A program made the translations under genes and the position numbers. Source: Haloarcula halophila (GTDB lineage: Archaea > Halobacteriota > Halobacteria > Halobacteriales > Haloarculaceae). Taken from it: DNA of 64,000 nt. The stretch covers positions 2,170,001 to 2,234,000 of the forward strand of contig NZ_CP119559.1 of NCBI RefSeq assembly GCF_029278565.1, written 5' to 3'. The notes beneath the pieces were generated by a model. It did not search any database. It had not been told where the DNA came from and saw only the letters and a program-made list of their open reading frames with translations. Below are positions 35,407 to 44,578 of this stretch, piece after piece. Position 1 is the first letter of the stretch. Every line of letters starts with the position of its first letter.

Positions 35407-35952
35407 ATGGATCTCGTCGGAGTCGTCGTGACGGCGCTGTGGGCGATGGGACCGGCCTACGTTCCCAACAACGCGGCTGTCCTGGCCGGTGGCGGCCGCC
35501 CGATCGACGGCGGGCGGACGATGGGCGGGAGTCGACTGCTGGGCGACGGCAAGACCTGGCGGGGCACCGCCGCCGGGACGGTCGCCGGGACGGCACTGGC
35601 GCTGGCGATGAACGAACTCGCACCGACTGTCGGCGACGTGCTCGGCTACTCGCTCCCGCGGTTCCCGCTTCTCGCCGGGGTCGGCCTGGCGCTGGGGGCG
35701 ATGCTCGGCGACATCGGCGCGTCCTTCCTCAAGCGCCGCAGCGGGCGGGAACGGGGCGCTGCCTTCCCGGGGCTTGACCAACTGGACTTCGTCGTCGGTG
35801 CCCTCCTGCTCGCGCTGGTCGTCGCCCCAGGGTGGTTCCTGGCAACGTTTACGCGCCCGGTGCTGGTGGCGATCCTCGTCGTGACGCCGTTGCTCCACGT
35901 CGTGACCAACGGTATCGCCTACCTGCTCGGCCTGAAAAACGAACCGTGGTGA
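35407..35952 (+). CDS. carS: CDP-archaeol synthase
   Basis: Joins CTP and digeranylgeranylglyceryl phosphate to give CDP-archaeol, the branch point of archaeal phospholipids. The 181 residues span about five membrane helices and contain [15 protein letters not shown] (44-58) and [28 protein letters not shown] (about 103-130), the CarS signatures. A TATA-like CAGTTAAGAA is centred 27 bases before the ATG, so the message is leaderless. Confidence 0.94.
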   Translation: MDLVGVVVTALWAMGPAYVPNNAAVLAGGGRPIDGGRTMGGSRLLGDGKTWRGTAAGTVAGTALALAMNELAPTVGDVLGYSLPRFPLLAGVGLALGAMLGDIGASFLKRRSGRERGAAFPGLDQLDFVVGALLLALVVAPGWFLATFTRPVLVAILVVTPLLHVVTNGIAYLLGLKNEPW

Positions 35953-35956
35953 GCGG

Positions 35957-36844
35957 CTACTGGTCGACCACCGTCGGCGTCTCGGTCGCCGTCGACGCCG
36001 GAGACCCCGTCTCGGTATCGACAGACACGGTGTGGTCGACCGAGTCCATCCCGTCGACGCCGGGGTACTGGAGCGTCAGCGTCTCGCCGCCGTTGTTCTC
36101 GAAGTAGGTCAGCACCGAGCCCGGGCGGCCGCTGTAGCGTTCCGACCCGTCGTTCGGGACCGCAAACGAGACGAGTTCGCCGCCGCTGAACCCCTCGAAG
36201 GAGAGCCGACCGAGGAACTGTCCGTCGCGGCCGCCGTCGTTGCGGACCGCCAGTTCGACGACGCGCTGGCCGTCGCGGACGCGGCTCTCGAAGGTAGTGA
36301 CGTGGAACGCGGGCGTCTCGGCGAGGGTGGCCCGGACCGAGTCGGGAAGCGTCCAGTCGACGACCGTCGTCGACCCGGGCGTCCAGCGGACCGCCGCCGT
36401 GTCGTGGTCGCCGACCGGGAACGGGACGCCGAACGCCCCCGCCGTCGTGGTCGACTGGGGGGTGCTCTCCTGCACTCGATCGCCGCCGACGGCAGCGCCG
36501 AACGCCTCGTCGAGTTCGGCTGCCGGGCTCCCGTCGATCGTCACGTCCACGACGACGAACTGGCCCACGTCGGTCGTCAGCGGGAGGACGTGCATACCGG
36601 GGACAGGGATCGCGAGCCTGACACGGGGGTTCGAGACGGTGACGCTGGTCCCGTCGACGCTGACAGTCTCGGCGATCCCGACACGCTGTCGGTCGACGGT
36701 TGGCGTCGATCCGTCGGTCGGCGTGGGGGAGGGCGTCGTCTCGTCGGTCGCCGGAGTAGCCGAGCCGTCACCTGGCGACTGGGCACAGCCACCCAGGGAA
36801 CCGAGGCTCGTTCCGATCAGGGCGAGGTAGTGTCGTCGGTTCAC
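35957..36844 (-). CDS. Secreted lipoprotein, function unknown
   Basis: A 295-residue protein starting with GTG at 36844. The N-terminus has the Tat-like pattern NRRHYLALIGTSLGSLGGC with a lipobox cysteine at about 20, then a Thr/Pro/Ser linker of about 30 residues. The mature part is beta-rich with repeats of VDVTIDG-like strands, and the end is again Thr/Ser-rich. AGATATTTT on the minus strand lies 29 bases before the start, so it is leaderless. A far longer frame upstream mirrors the pitA gene. Confidence 0.75.
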   Translation of the reverse strand: MNRRHYLALIGTSLGSLGGCAQSPGDGSATPATDETTPSPTPTDGSTPTVDRQRVGIAETVSVDGTSVTVSNPRVRLAIPVPGMHVLPLTTDVGQFVVVDVTIDGSPAAELDEAFGAAVGGDRVQESTPQSTTTAGAFGVPFPVGDHDTAAVRWTPGSTTVVDWTLPDSVRATLAETPAFHVTTFESRVRDGQRVVELAVRNDGGRDGQFLGRLSFEGFSGGELVSFAVPNDGSERYSGRPGSVLTYFENNGGETLTLQYPGVDGMDSVDHTVSVDTETGSPASTATETPTVVDQ

Positions 36845-36970
36845 GGCCGCTAATCGCCGTCTGGGCGGAAAATATCTTGTGGACGATCGGTGAACGGCGG
36901 CTCTCGGAGTGGCCCACGTGGCCGCTGGGAGATGGGAAGGTTCGTTAGCGTCCACGCCGAACCGCCGGCC

Positions 36971-38947
36971 ATGGAGCAACGCAAGCCGCCGGCGACAGAG
37001 GAGGGCTGGTACGTCCTGCACGACTGTCGCAGTATCGACTGGGACGCCTGGCGCGAGGCCCCCCAGCGGGTCCGGGACCGGGCGCTCTCGGAGGGGATCG
37101 ACTTCCTGTCGGCCTACGAGGCCATCGAGGACGCTGAAGAGGGACAGACGGCCGTCTACACCGTCATGGGCCACAAGGCCGACCTCATGATCCTCCACCT
37201 GCGGCCGACGATGGGCGATCTCGACGCCGCCGAACGCCACTTCGAGCAGACCGAGTTCGCCGCCTTCACCGAACAAGAGTTCTCCTACGTCTCGGTGACG
37301 GAAGCGTCGGGCTACACCGAGAAGTCCCGGGAGTACTTCGACGGCGAGGTCGACGACGACTCCGGGCTGGCACAGTACATCCAGGCGCGACTCCACCCCG
37401 GCGTCCCCGACGAGGAGTTCGTCTGTTTCTACCCGATGAGCAAGCGCCGCCAGCCCGATCAGAACTGGTACGACACCAGTTTCGAGGAGCGGGCCGCCCA
37501 CATCAAGCGCCACGGCGAGATCGGCCGGAGCCACGGGAGCAACGTCAACCAGATGATCTGTGGCTCGATCGGCTTCGACGACTGGGAGTGGGGGATCACG
37601 CTCTGGAGCGAGGAGATGACGGCGATCAAGGAGCTGCTGACCGAGATGCGGTTCGATCCCTCGACCTCGCAGTTCGCCGAGTTCGGCCCCTTCTACGTCG
37701 GTCGGAAGTTCGCACCCGGTGACCTGCCGGCCGTCCTGGCCGGCCAGCGCGTTCCGACAGATCAGGACGCTGTCCCGGACGCCCATACGGAGACCGACGC
37801 CCACGCCGGCCACGACCACGGTTCGAGCGTTCACGCCGACGACGGGGCGACCGGCGACACTGAGGGCCACAGCGGCGCTCATCCCGGGAGTGCGAGCGAG
37901 GGCGATCATCCACACGGGGAAGCGGCCGACGACGCCGACCACCCGACGAGCGAGCACGGGGGCGACGAGGAGGACAGCGACACGAGCGGCGGCCGACCGG
38001 ACGTCTCCGGCGACTACGAACTCGTCGACGACGCCGTCCAGCGGCTCGGTCGCCTCGGCCTCTCCGAAGGCGAGACCTACGACGCGGGGGACTTCGCGCT
38101 GATCTTCCATTCGAGCGCGGACGCCGAGGCGCTCGTCGACGACGTCGAGGACCTCGCGGAGAGTTTCGACCACTACGACCGCCACGTCACCACGACGGTG
38201 CGGGCCCAGAGCGGCCAGACGTTCGTCGTGAGCATCTGGACGGCCGAGGAGGCCGCAGAGACCGCCGCCGGCTTCCTCAGCGATCTCGACGGGATCGAAC
38301 AGCAGTTCGGCGGCCAACTCGGGGAGGGGGAAGACGACGAGGACAGCCGGACCGCCGCTTCCTCCGAGTCGATCCGGACACAACTAGCGGCCGAGGGCGT
38401 CTACGCCGGCCAGCCTCACGGAGAGGACGTCTACGCGCTGGTCGTCTACTCCGAGGCCGACCCCGAGGAACTCGCCGCGGAGGTCGCGGACCTCCGGGAC
38501 GCCTTCGACCGGTACGACACCCACGTCCGGACCTCGGTCTACCGGAGTGAGGACGCGGAGACAGCCGCCGTCGCGTCGCTGTGGGACACCGAAGACGCCG
38601 CCGGGACCGCAAGCGAGTATCTGACTGACCTCCCCGACGTCGTCCGTCGCCAGGGCGAGAGCGACGGCTTCGGGACGATGGGGATGTTCTACACGGTCAA
38701 ACCCGAGTACCGCACGGAGTTCGTCGAGAAGTTCGACACCGTCGGGGGGTTGCTCGCGGAGATGGACGGCCACCGGGAGACGTCGCTGCTCGCGAACCAC
38801 GACGACGAGAACGACATGTTCATCGCGAGCCAGTGGGACAGCAAGGAGGACGCGATGGCCTTCTTCCGCTCCGAGGAGTTCTCCGAGACTGTCGACTGGG
38901 GACGTGACGTACTCGCCGACCGACCGCGACACGTGTTCCTGGCCTGA
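36971..38947 (+). CDS. pitA: PitA: chlorite dismutase-like haem protein fused to repeated ABM-type domains
   Basis: Residues 1-250 are the chlorite dismutase/HemQ-like domain, with the haem-ligand histidine H181 in IKRHGEIGRSHG and the motif GSIGFDDWEWGITLW. A His/Asp-rich linker (about 262-345) follows. Then come two similar domains (about 349-445 and 466-560, both with YDxHV and the W-T/D-x-E-x-A-A/E pattern) and a C-terminal antibiotic-biosynthesis-monooxygenase-like domain (about 568-658). The fusion is known in haloarchaea as PitA; at 658 residues this one is longer than the roughly 480 I recall for Haloferax. A role in haem synthesis or handling is likely. The ATG at 36971 matches relatives; a longer frame begins at 36890. 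Confidence 0.9.
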   Translation: MEQRKPPATEEGWYVLHDCRSIDWDAWREAPQRVRDRALSEGIDFLSAYEAIEDAEEGQTAVYTVMGHKADLMILHLRPTMGDLDAAERHFEQTEFAAFTEQEFSYVSVTEASGYTEKSREYFDGEVDDDSGLAQYIQARLHPGVPDEEFVCFYPMSKRRQPDQNWYDTSFEERAAHIKRHGEIGRSHGSNVNQMICGSIGFDDWEWGITLWSEEMTAIKELLTEMRFDPSTSQFAEFGPFYVGRKFAPGDLPAVLAGQRVPTDQDAVPDAHTETDAHAGHDHGSSVHADDGATGDTEGHSGAHPGSASEGDHPHGEAADDADHPTSEHGGDEEDSDTSGGRPDVSGDYELVDDAVQRLGRLGLSEGETYDAGDFALIFHSSADAEALVDDVEDLAESFDHYDRHVTTTVRAQSGQTFVVSIWTAEEAAETAAGFLSDLDGIEQQFGGQLGEGEDDEDSRTAASSESIRTQLAAEGVYAGQPHGEDVYALVVYSEADPEELAAEVADLRDAFDRYDTHVRTSVYRSEDAETAAVASLWDTEDAAGTASEYLTDLPDVVRRQGESDGFGTMGMFYTVKPEYRTEFVEKFDTVGGLLAEMDGHRETSLLANHDDENDMFIASQWDSKEDAMAFFRSEEFSETVDWGRDVLADRPRHVFLA

Positions 38948-38992
38948 AGGCCGTCGACGGGGCTGTCGTCACGTGCCCGCGGCGTCCGGCCG

Positions 38993-39760
38993 TCAGCGCT
39001 CGGGGCGTGCCAGGAGCCGGAGCCGCCGGTAGTCGGCCGTCCAGGACCCATCCTCGAACAGGTGCGGCCGAAGACGCTCCTCGACGCCGTCCAGTATCGC
39101 CTCCCGTTCGGTCGTCCCGACACCGTCGAAGAACTCGTCGCCGAACATCCCGATCCAGTTACGCAGGCCGGCCTCCCCGTCGTCCAGCCCCGTCGGCCGG
39201 TCGAACAGCCGGGCGAAGCGCAGTTCCAGCCCGTGGGACTCGACACGCGGTGCGTACTCGCCGATGCTCGGGAAGTACCACGGCTGTGTTCGGTCGTAGC
39301 CGCGTTCGCTCAGTTCCGCTGCCAGGGCGTCGGTGATCGCAGCCACGTTGCCGCGGCCGCCGAATTCGGCGACGAACCGTCCCTCGGCAGTCAGCGCGTC
39401 GGCGACGGTCGACAACACGGCGTCGTGGTCCGGCCCGGGAATCCAGTGCAACACTGCGTTGGAGAACACGGCGTCGAACTCACCGTCGGGTTCGTACTCG
39501 CGGATGTCGGCCTGTCGGAACGCACAGTCCGGGTGAGCCTCGCGAGCCTGGTCGACCATCTCGGCCGCGGCGTCGATGCCCACCACGTCGGCCCCGCTGT
39601 CGGCGATCGCCGCCGTCAGGTGGCCGGTGCCACAGCCCACGTCTAGGACCCGATCGCCCGGTCCGGGCGACAGTAGCTCAAGCAAGTCCCGCCCGTACTC
39701 GGTGACGAAACCGTGACCCTCGTCGTAGTCGTCGGGGTCCCAACTGTTTCCGTCGGTCAC
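38993..39760 (-). CDS. SAM-dependent class I methyltransferase
   Basis: A 255-residue methyltransferase resembling trans-aconitate methyltransferases. The SAM site is VLDVGCGTGHLTAAI at about 38-52, with the acidic end of strand 2 at VVGIDAA and motif II at FDAVFSNAVLHWI. It starts with GTG at 39760. Substrate cannot be told from sequence. It is convergent with pitA and stands 120 bases from the iscU-like gene on the same strand. Confidence 0.88.
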   Translation of the reverse strand: MTDGNSWDPDDYDEGHGFVTEYGRDLLELLSPGPGDRVLDVGCGTGHLTAAIADSGADVVGIDAAAEMVDQAREAHPDCAFRQADIREYEPDGEFDAVFSNAVLHWIPGPDHDAVLSTVADALTAEGRFVAEFGGRGNVAAITDALAAELSERGYDRTQPWYFPSIGEYAPRVESHGLELRFARLFDRPTGLDDGEAGLRNWIGMFGDEFFDGVGTTEREAILDGVEERLRPHLFEDGSWTADYRRLRLLARPER

Positions 39761-39880
39761 GGTTCCACAACCGCGAAGGCACCAAAAAACAGTGACGGTG
39801 GGAGCAGTGACAGTAACACGGGCTGTCCCTCTGATCTACGACACACGCTGCCGGACGACGCTGTATCGCCGTTGCAGCGG

Positions 39881-40312
39881 TCAGTCGTCGTCTTCTTCCG
39901 TCGTCGTCCGGTCGATCTCTTTCTCGCCGAAGTAGATCTCGGCGCCGTCCTGTGCGACCTTCTCGGCCAGCACCGCACACTTGATCCGCATCGGCGAAAT
40001 GTCCACGCCCAGCATGTCGACGATGTCGTCTCTGTCCATCGCCTGGAGTTCTTCGATCGACATGCCCTGGAGTTGCTCGGTGAGCATCGACGCCGACGCC
40101 TGTGAGATAGCACAGCCGTCGCCCCGGAACGCGACGTGTTCGATTGTCTCTTCGTCCTCGCTGAGGACCACGTCCATCCGGATCTCGTCGCCACACATCG
40201 GGTTCTCCCCGACGTGTGTAAACGTCGGATCGTCGATCTCCCCGTAGTTACGTGGGCTCTTGTAGTGGTCCAAAATCTGCTGTCGGTACATGTCGGAGCC
40301 GCCGATACCCAT
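39881..40312 (-). CDS. iscU: IscU/SufU-type Fe-S cluster scaffold
   Basis: Scaffold for Fe-S cluster assembly with a cysteine desulfurase. The three cluster cysteines are in NPMCGDEI, GDGCAISQAS and RIKCAVLAEK. From ATG 40312 it has 143 residues (MGIGGSDMYRQQILDHYKSP); ATG 40291 would give 136 and fits better with a TATA-like GTATAC near 40323-40328, so the exact start is open. The tail is acidic. It is separate from the sufS gene 3 kb away. Confidence 0.92.
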   Translation of the reverse strand: MGIGGSDMYRQQILDHYKSPRNYGEIDDPTFTHVGENPMCGDEIRMDVVLSEDEETIEHVAFRGDGCAISQASASMLTEQLQGMSIEELQAMDRDDIVDMLGVDISPMRIKCAVLAEKVAQDGAEIYFGEKEIDRTTTEEDDD

Positions 40313-40423
40313 AATTGAGAGTGTATACGGCACAGCCGTGCAAAAGGCTTCCTCTCCACCCTTCGAGCCAGGTCCCGCCGCGGTGCTGATGCCGTAGGCC
40401 CCGGTCGATCGCACCGGCCCCGT

Positions 40424-41413
40424 TCAGATCTTGTCGTAGGGGCCGGATTTGGCCTCCGCGAGGCGTTCGAACTGCTCGGCCGAGAGGTCGACGGTCGCGG
40501 CCCCGAGGTTCTCCGTCAGTTGGTCGACGGTCCGGGCACCAAGCAGCGGGACCGCAACGCTGTCGTGGTGCATGAGCCACGCGATCGCGACCTGTGCGGG
40601 CGTGGCACCGACCTCGTCGGCGACGGCCTGGACCTCGTCGACGACGGCGAAGTTCTCCTCGGTGAGGTAGGCGTCCTTCCACTCCTCGCTGCGGCCGGCC
40701 GAGGCGTCGGCAGCGCGGTCCTCGCGGTCGTACTTGCCCGTCAGGACCCCCTGTCCCAGCGGGCTCCAGGGACAGACCCCCAGCCCGTAGTGGTCACACA
40801 TCTCCAGGTAGTCGCCCTCGACCTCGCGGTTGACGAGGTTGTAGCGTGGCTGGGAGATCGTGAAGGGTTCCAGCCCCTCGCACTCGGCCAGTTCGTTGGC
40901 CTGGGCGACCCGCCAGGCGTTGGGTTGGAACGTCGACGCGCCCAGGTAGTTCACTTTCCCGTCGTCGACCAAGCCGGTCAGGGTATGCATCAGTTCTCGG
41001 GCGGGCGTGTCCTCGTCCCAGCGGTGAATGTAGAGCACGTCGAGGTAGTCGGTCCCGAGCCGGTCGAGCATCAGGTCGATGTTGCGCCGGATGTGCTTGC
41101 GGCCCAGGCCGCGACCGTTCGGGTCGTCCTCGCGTGTCGGCCAGTAGATCTTCGAGGCCAGCACGTACTCCTCGCGGTCCCGCTCGGCCAGCCAGTCGCC
41201 GATCCAGCGCTCGCTGTCGCCGCCGCCGTAGACGTCGGCAGTATCGATAAACCGCCCGCCGGCGTCCTCGTAGGCGTCCAGCAGTTCGTGGGCTCGTTGT
41301 TCGTCGATCTCGATGCTCCCGTCCTCGGTCTCGCGGCCGAATCGCCACGTCCCGAGTGACAGTTCGCTGACGGACAGTCCGGTCTCGCCCAGGCGGACGT
41401 ACTCTAGCTCCAT
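40424..41413 (-). CDS. Aldo/keto reductase
   Basis: A 329-residue NAD(P)H-dependent oxidoreductase of the aldo/keto reductase family. Conserved parts: FIDTADVYGGGDSERWIGDWL (near 55-75, with the catalytic D and Y), VLASKIYWP (catalytic K), LDVLYIHRWD (H) and SPLGQGVLTGKY. The C-terminal AVPLLGARTVDQLTENLGA is the nucleotide-binding end. Substrate unknown. A single gene, upstream of iscU on the same strand. Confidence 0.92.
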   Translation of the reverse strand: MELEYVRLGETGLSVSELSLGTWRFGRETEDGSIEIDEQRAHELLDAYEDAGGRFIDTADVYGGGDSERWIGDWLAERDREEYVLASKIYWPTREDDPNGRGLGRKHIRRNIDLMLDRLGTDYLDVLYIHRWDEDTPARELMHTLTGLVDDGKVNYLGASTFQPNAWRVAQANELAECEGLEPFTISQPRYNLVNREVEGDYLEMCDHYGLGVCPWSPLGQGVLTGKYDREDRAADASAGRSEEWKDAYLTEENFAVVDEVQAVADEVGATPAQVAIAWLMHHDSVAVPLLGARTVDQLTENLGAATVDLSAEQFERLAEAKSGPYDKI

Positions 41414-41474
41414 GGCTGTGGTTGGACCGACCGGGTGATGAAAGCTCTCCCCGACGGACCGGGTGTCGGTTTGG

Positions 41475-42428
41475 CTACCGGTCCCGTTCGGCGTCGACGA
41501 CCGCCAGGTCGTCGTCGACGGTCAGCGTCAGGGAGTCCTCGCCGACGGCGAACGTGAACTCGGCGCGGAACGGCTCCGTCGAGTGGATCGTCTCCTCGTA
41601 CTCGGTGTGGACGCGGTCGACACGGTGGGGGTCGGACGGGACGATCGGGTCCAGTCCGTGGTCGGTGAGAAACGCCAGCAGGTGGGGGTCGGAGACGAGT
41701 TTGATGACGAACGCGCCGCCGCCACGGAAGAGACAGTTCGTGCAGTCGACCCCCAGATTCACCGCGTTGGCGCTCTCGCAGCGCTCACAGACCCCACCGT
41801 CAGCGTCGTGGTCCTCACAGGGGAACACCTCGTACTCGACGGTCGCCGAACAGCGCGGACAGAGGCCGCTCGCCATGGCGAACATCTCCAGGTGTGCCCA
41901 GGTCCAGGCGGCCCGAGCCGCCTCGGTCGGCGTCCGTTTCCCCAACCCCGCCGGCGGGAGCGGCATCCGTCCGAGATACCCCCGCTCGACGGCTTCCGGG
42001 CGCTTGTTCGCGCCGTAGGACTGCCCGTACCGGCCGGCACACTCCGTACAGAACAACTCGACGCTCCCCGATCGCCACCGGATCTCGACGGGTGCGCCGC
42101 AGTTGCCACAGGACCGGTCGATCCGCGTCCGTTCGAGTTCCGGCGTCCCGGTGACCGCACCCGACAGCACCGCCTCGACGACCCGCCGGCCCGCCCGGCG
42201 GAGGACGTAGCCCGCCTCGGTCTTCTCGACGAAGTGTCCGACCACCTTCTCCAGGTGGTAGTTGAACTGCCCCGAGTCCCGGACACCGACCCGCTCGCGG
42301 AGCGCCGAGAAGGGAAGCGGCTCGGTCGCCTCGCCCAGCGTCCGGAGGATTCCGAGACGGGTCTCGTCGCCCAGGACGGCGAAGGCCTCGTCCGGCGAGA
42401 GCGCGTCGCTGCCGTCCGCGTCGCTCAT
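41475..42428 (-). CDS. Winged-helix (ArsR-like) regulator with zinc-ribbon and C-terminal sensor domain
   Basis: A 317-residue protein. Residues 12-95 form a winged helix (AFAVLGDETRLGILRTLGE; QFNYHLEKVVGHFVEK). Two cysteine-rich stretches follow: SCGNCGAPVE...FCTECAGRYG (about 106-133) and CPRCS...CEDHD...CERCES...CTNC (about 191-232). The last 80 residues match the haloarchaeal C-terminal domain I recall as DUF7351. The start is supported by GCTTTACAAC on the minus strand, 28 bases upstream. Targets unknown. Confidence 0.85.
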   Translation of the reverse strand: MSDADGSDALSPDEAFAVLGDETRLGILRTLGEATEPLPFSALRERVGVRDSGQFNYHLEKVVGHFVEKTEAGYVLRRAGRRVVEAVLSGAVTGTPELERTRIDRSCGNCGAPVEIRWRSGSVELFCTECAGRYGQSYGANKRPEAVERGYLGRMPLPPAGLGKRTPTEAARAAWTWAHLEMFAMASGLCPRCSATVEYEVFPCEDHDADGGVCERCESANAVNLGVDCTNCLFRGGGAFVIKLVSDPHLLAFLTDHGLDPIVPSDPHRVDRVHTEYEETIHSTEPFRAEFTFAVGEDSLTLTVDDDLAVVDAERDR

Positions 42429-42574
42429 GGGCTCCGGTACGGCCGGTGTAGTTGTAAAGCCCGGGACGGACCGGTCCTGTCGCCGAAAATACAGAAGAAC
42501 GCTTCGGAAAACTCGCTTACAGAAATATCATTCAGATTATCGTTAAGGGGCTACGGGGTCACTGTCGAGATACG

Positions 42575-42841
42575 ATGAAACATCCACACGCGACCCGGCC
42601 TGGCCGGTCGGCAGCGGAGGGGTCCGCCTCGTCCGTCCGCGGGAGTCTCGGCCTGGTCTGTCTGCTCGTCGCCACACTGCTCGCGGTCAGCTACCCCGTG
42701 TTCGCGCTCGGGGTCGCGCTGGGCGCCCTCGGGACGGTCACGCTCTCCCGGGTCGTCGCCGCCGTCGACGCTCGCCGTCGTTCCCGAACCGGGTCCCGAG
42801 CCACCCGACGAACTCAACGGCGCCGTTCCCGGCCCGAATAG
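42575..42841 (+). CDS. Small membrane protein with basic tail, function unknown
   Basis: Encodes 88 residues: a polar N-terminus, one long hydrophobic stretch (about 25-62, probably two helices) and a very basic tail rich in Arg. A TATA-like CGTTAAGG lies about 30 bases before the ATG within the A/T-rich divergent gap 42480-42550, which supports expression. No family recognised. Confidence 0.5.
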   Translation: MKHPHATRPGRSAAEGSASSVRGSLGLVCLLVATLLAVSYPVFALGVALGALGTVTLSRVVAAVDARRRSRTGSRATRRTQRRRSRPE

Positions 42842-42901
42842 CCCGCTCTCGTGGCACCTCCGTGAAGAAACTACCCGTAGGCTCCGACCGCGGGCCGCTC
42901 A

Positions 42902-42917
42902 CGGCGTGATCACGCCG
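42902..42917. repeat. Perfect 16-base palindrome between convergent genes
   Basis: CGGCGTGATCACGCCG is fully symmetric. It lies between the ends of the small membrane gene (42841) and sufS (42956), so it could be a shared terminator hairpin or a protein site. Confidence 0.4.
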
Positions 42918-42955
42918 CTCGAACCGCGGTTTTCGCCCCGCTCGAATCGCGCACG

Positions 42956-44203
42956 CTACGCGAACAGTTGTCTGGCGTCGTCGATAGCCTCGACGAGTTT
43001 GTCGACCTCCTCGCGGGTGTTGTAGACGTAGAAGGAGGCCCGTGCGGAGGCGGCCACGCCGAGTTTGTCGTGCAGCGGCTGCGTACAGTGGTCGCCGGCC
43101 CGGATGGCGACCGCCGAGTCGTTGAGGATCGAGGAGAGGTCGTGGGCGTGGACGGAATCGAGGTTGAACGCGACCAGCCCGCCCCGCTCGTCGCCCGCGG
43201 AGGGCCCGTAGGTCTCGACGTCGTTCTGTTCGACCAGCCGTTCCATCGCGTAGTCGGCCAGTCGCTGTTCGTGGCGCTGGATCCGCTCCATCCCGATGTC
43301 GTCGAGGTAGTCACAGGCCTCCGCCAGGGCGATCCCCTGGCAGATGACCGGCGTCCCGGCCTCGAACTTCCAGGGGAGGTCGTTCCAGGTCGCGTCCTCG
43401 AAGGTGACCTTCTTGATCATCTCGCCGCCGTAGAGGTACGGTTCCATCTCTTCGAGGATGTGTTTCTTCCCGTAGAGGACGCCGATCCCGGTCGGCCCGG
43501 CCATCTTGTGGCCCGAAAAGGCCAGGAAGTCGGCGTCGATGGCCTCGACGTCGACCGGGCGGTTCGGGACCGATTGGGCACCGTCGACGAAGATGTAGGC
43601 GTCGTGGTCGTGGGCGATGTCGGCTAACTCGGAGACGGGGTTGACCGTCCCGAGCGTGTTCGAGACGTGGACGACGCTGACCATCGCCGTGTCGTCGGTG
43701 ATGAGTTCCCGAGCGTGGTCCATGTCCAGAGTCCCGTCCTCCTGGACGCTGATGTACCGGCAGGTAGCGCCGGTCCGTTTGGCGATCTGTTGCCACGTGA
43801 CAAGGGAAGCGTGGTGTTCCATCTCCGTGAGGACGACCTCGTCCTCGGGGCCGAGTTCGTTCAGTCCCCAGGCGTAGGCGACGAGGTTCTCGCTCTCGGT
43901 GGTGTTCTTGGTGAAGACGATCTCCTCGCGCTCGCCGGAGGCGCCGATGAACTCCGCGACGCGGTCGTGGGCGTCCTCGTAGGCGACGCTGGCTTCCTGG
44001 CTCAACTGGTGGAGGCCGCGGTGGACGTTGGCGTTGGTCGTCCGGTAGTAGTCCGCGATGGTCTCGACGACCGGCTCGGGGGTCTGGGTCGTCGCCGCGT
44101 TGTCGAGATACACCACTTGCTCGCCGTCGAACTCCCGCTGGAGGATCGGGAAGTCCTCGCGGATACTCGCCACGTCGAGCAGTTCGGATTCGGAGTGTCC
44201 CAT
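42956..44203 (-). CDS. sufS: Cysteine desulfurase (SufS type)
   Basis: PLP enzyme releasing sulphur from cysteine for Fe-S clusters. From ATG 44203 it has 415 residues. The PLP lysine is in FSGHKMAGPTGIG and the active-site cysteine in IRAGDHCTQPLH; VYLDNAATTQTP and HRGLHQLSQEA are type II (SufS) signatures. The start MGHSESELLDVASIREDFP fits the family; a GTG-type start at 44230 would add nine residues. The sufBCD genes are not in this window. Confidence 0.95.
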   Translation of the reverse strand: MGHSESELLDVASIREDFPILQREFDGEQVVYLDNAATTQTPEPVVETIADYYRTTNANVHRGLHQLSQEASVAYEDAHDRVAEFIGASGEREEIVFTKNTTESENLVAYAWGLNELGPEDEVVLTEMEHHASLVTWQQIAKRTGATCRYISVQEDGTLDMDHARELITDDTAMVSVVHVSNTLGTVNPVSELADIAHDHDAYIFVDGAQSVPNRPVDVEAIDADFLAFSGHKMAGPTGIGVLYGKKHILEEMEPYLYGGEMIKKVTFEDATWNDLPWKFEAGTPVICQGIALAEACDYLDDIGMERIQRHEQRLADYAMERLVEQNDVETYGPSAGDERGGLVAFNLDSVHAHDLSSILNDSAVAIRAGDHCTQPLHDKLGVAASARASFYVYNTREEVDKLVEAIDDARQLFA

Positions 44204-44287
44204 TACCCGTACGTGGGGCTCGACGGGCAACTTTCCTTCGGTTCACCTAGAACTCGGTCCCGGCGACAGTCCGTCGCCGCGGTAGCG

Positions 44288-44578
44288 CTACATCCAGAGC
44301 AGTTGTGCGTGAAGGGTTCCGTCCAGGTCTAAGACGTTCTCCTCGTCGACGAAACCGTGTTCGATGGCCACGTCGACGGCCGTCTCGCCGACGATGTTGG
44401 CGACGCTACAGCGGGCGAGGCTCTGGACGACCTCCTCCTCGCTTGCGGGCTTGCCGTCGTAGAACTCCTCGTCGACGGTCAGCGAGACGGAGCCGTCCTC
44501 GAACGTCTCGCCCATGATCTCCGGATCACAGACCGAGACGAGCAGTCCCTCGTCGGTGTCGCGCTCGTTGAGGAGCAT
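44288..44578 (-). CDS. DUF424 family protein
   Basis: A 96-residue archaeal protein starting MLLNERDTDEGLLVSVCDPE and containing YDGKPASEEEVV and ANIVGETAVDVAIEHGF, the DUF424 pattern. The family is near universal in archaea and function is not settled. Its start abuts the stop of the TPR gene with no spacer (44578/44579), so the two are co-transcribed. Confidence 0.9.
   Translation of the reverse strand: MLLNERDTDEGLLVSVCDPEIMGETFEDGSVSLTVDEEFYDGKPASEEEVVQSLARCSVANIVGETAVDVAIEHGFVDEENVLDLDGTLHAQLLWM

Noticed and set aside
36845-38383. Upstream extension of the lipoprotein frame to 808 codons
   Set aside because: It is antisense to pitA. The GTG at 36844 has a TATA box at the right distance and starts a proper lipoprotein signal.
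42429-42574. Insertion sequence remnant in the A/T-rich gap
   Set aside because: The A/T richness is explained by two opposing promoters at the right distance from both start codons; no terminal repeats or transposase fragments.
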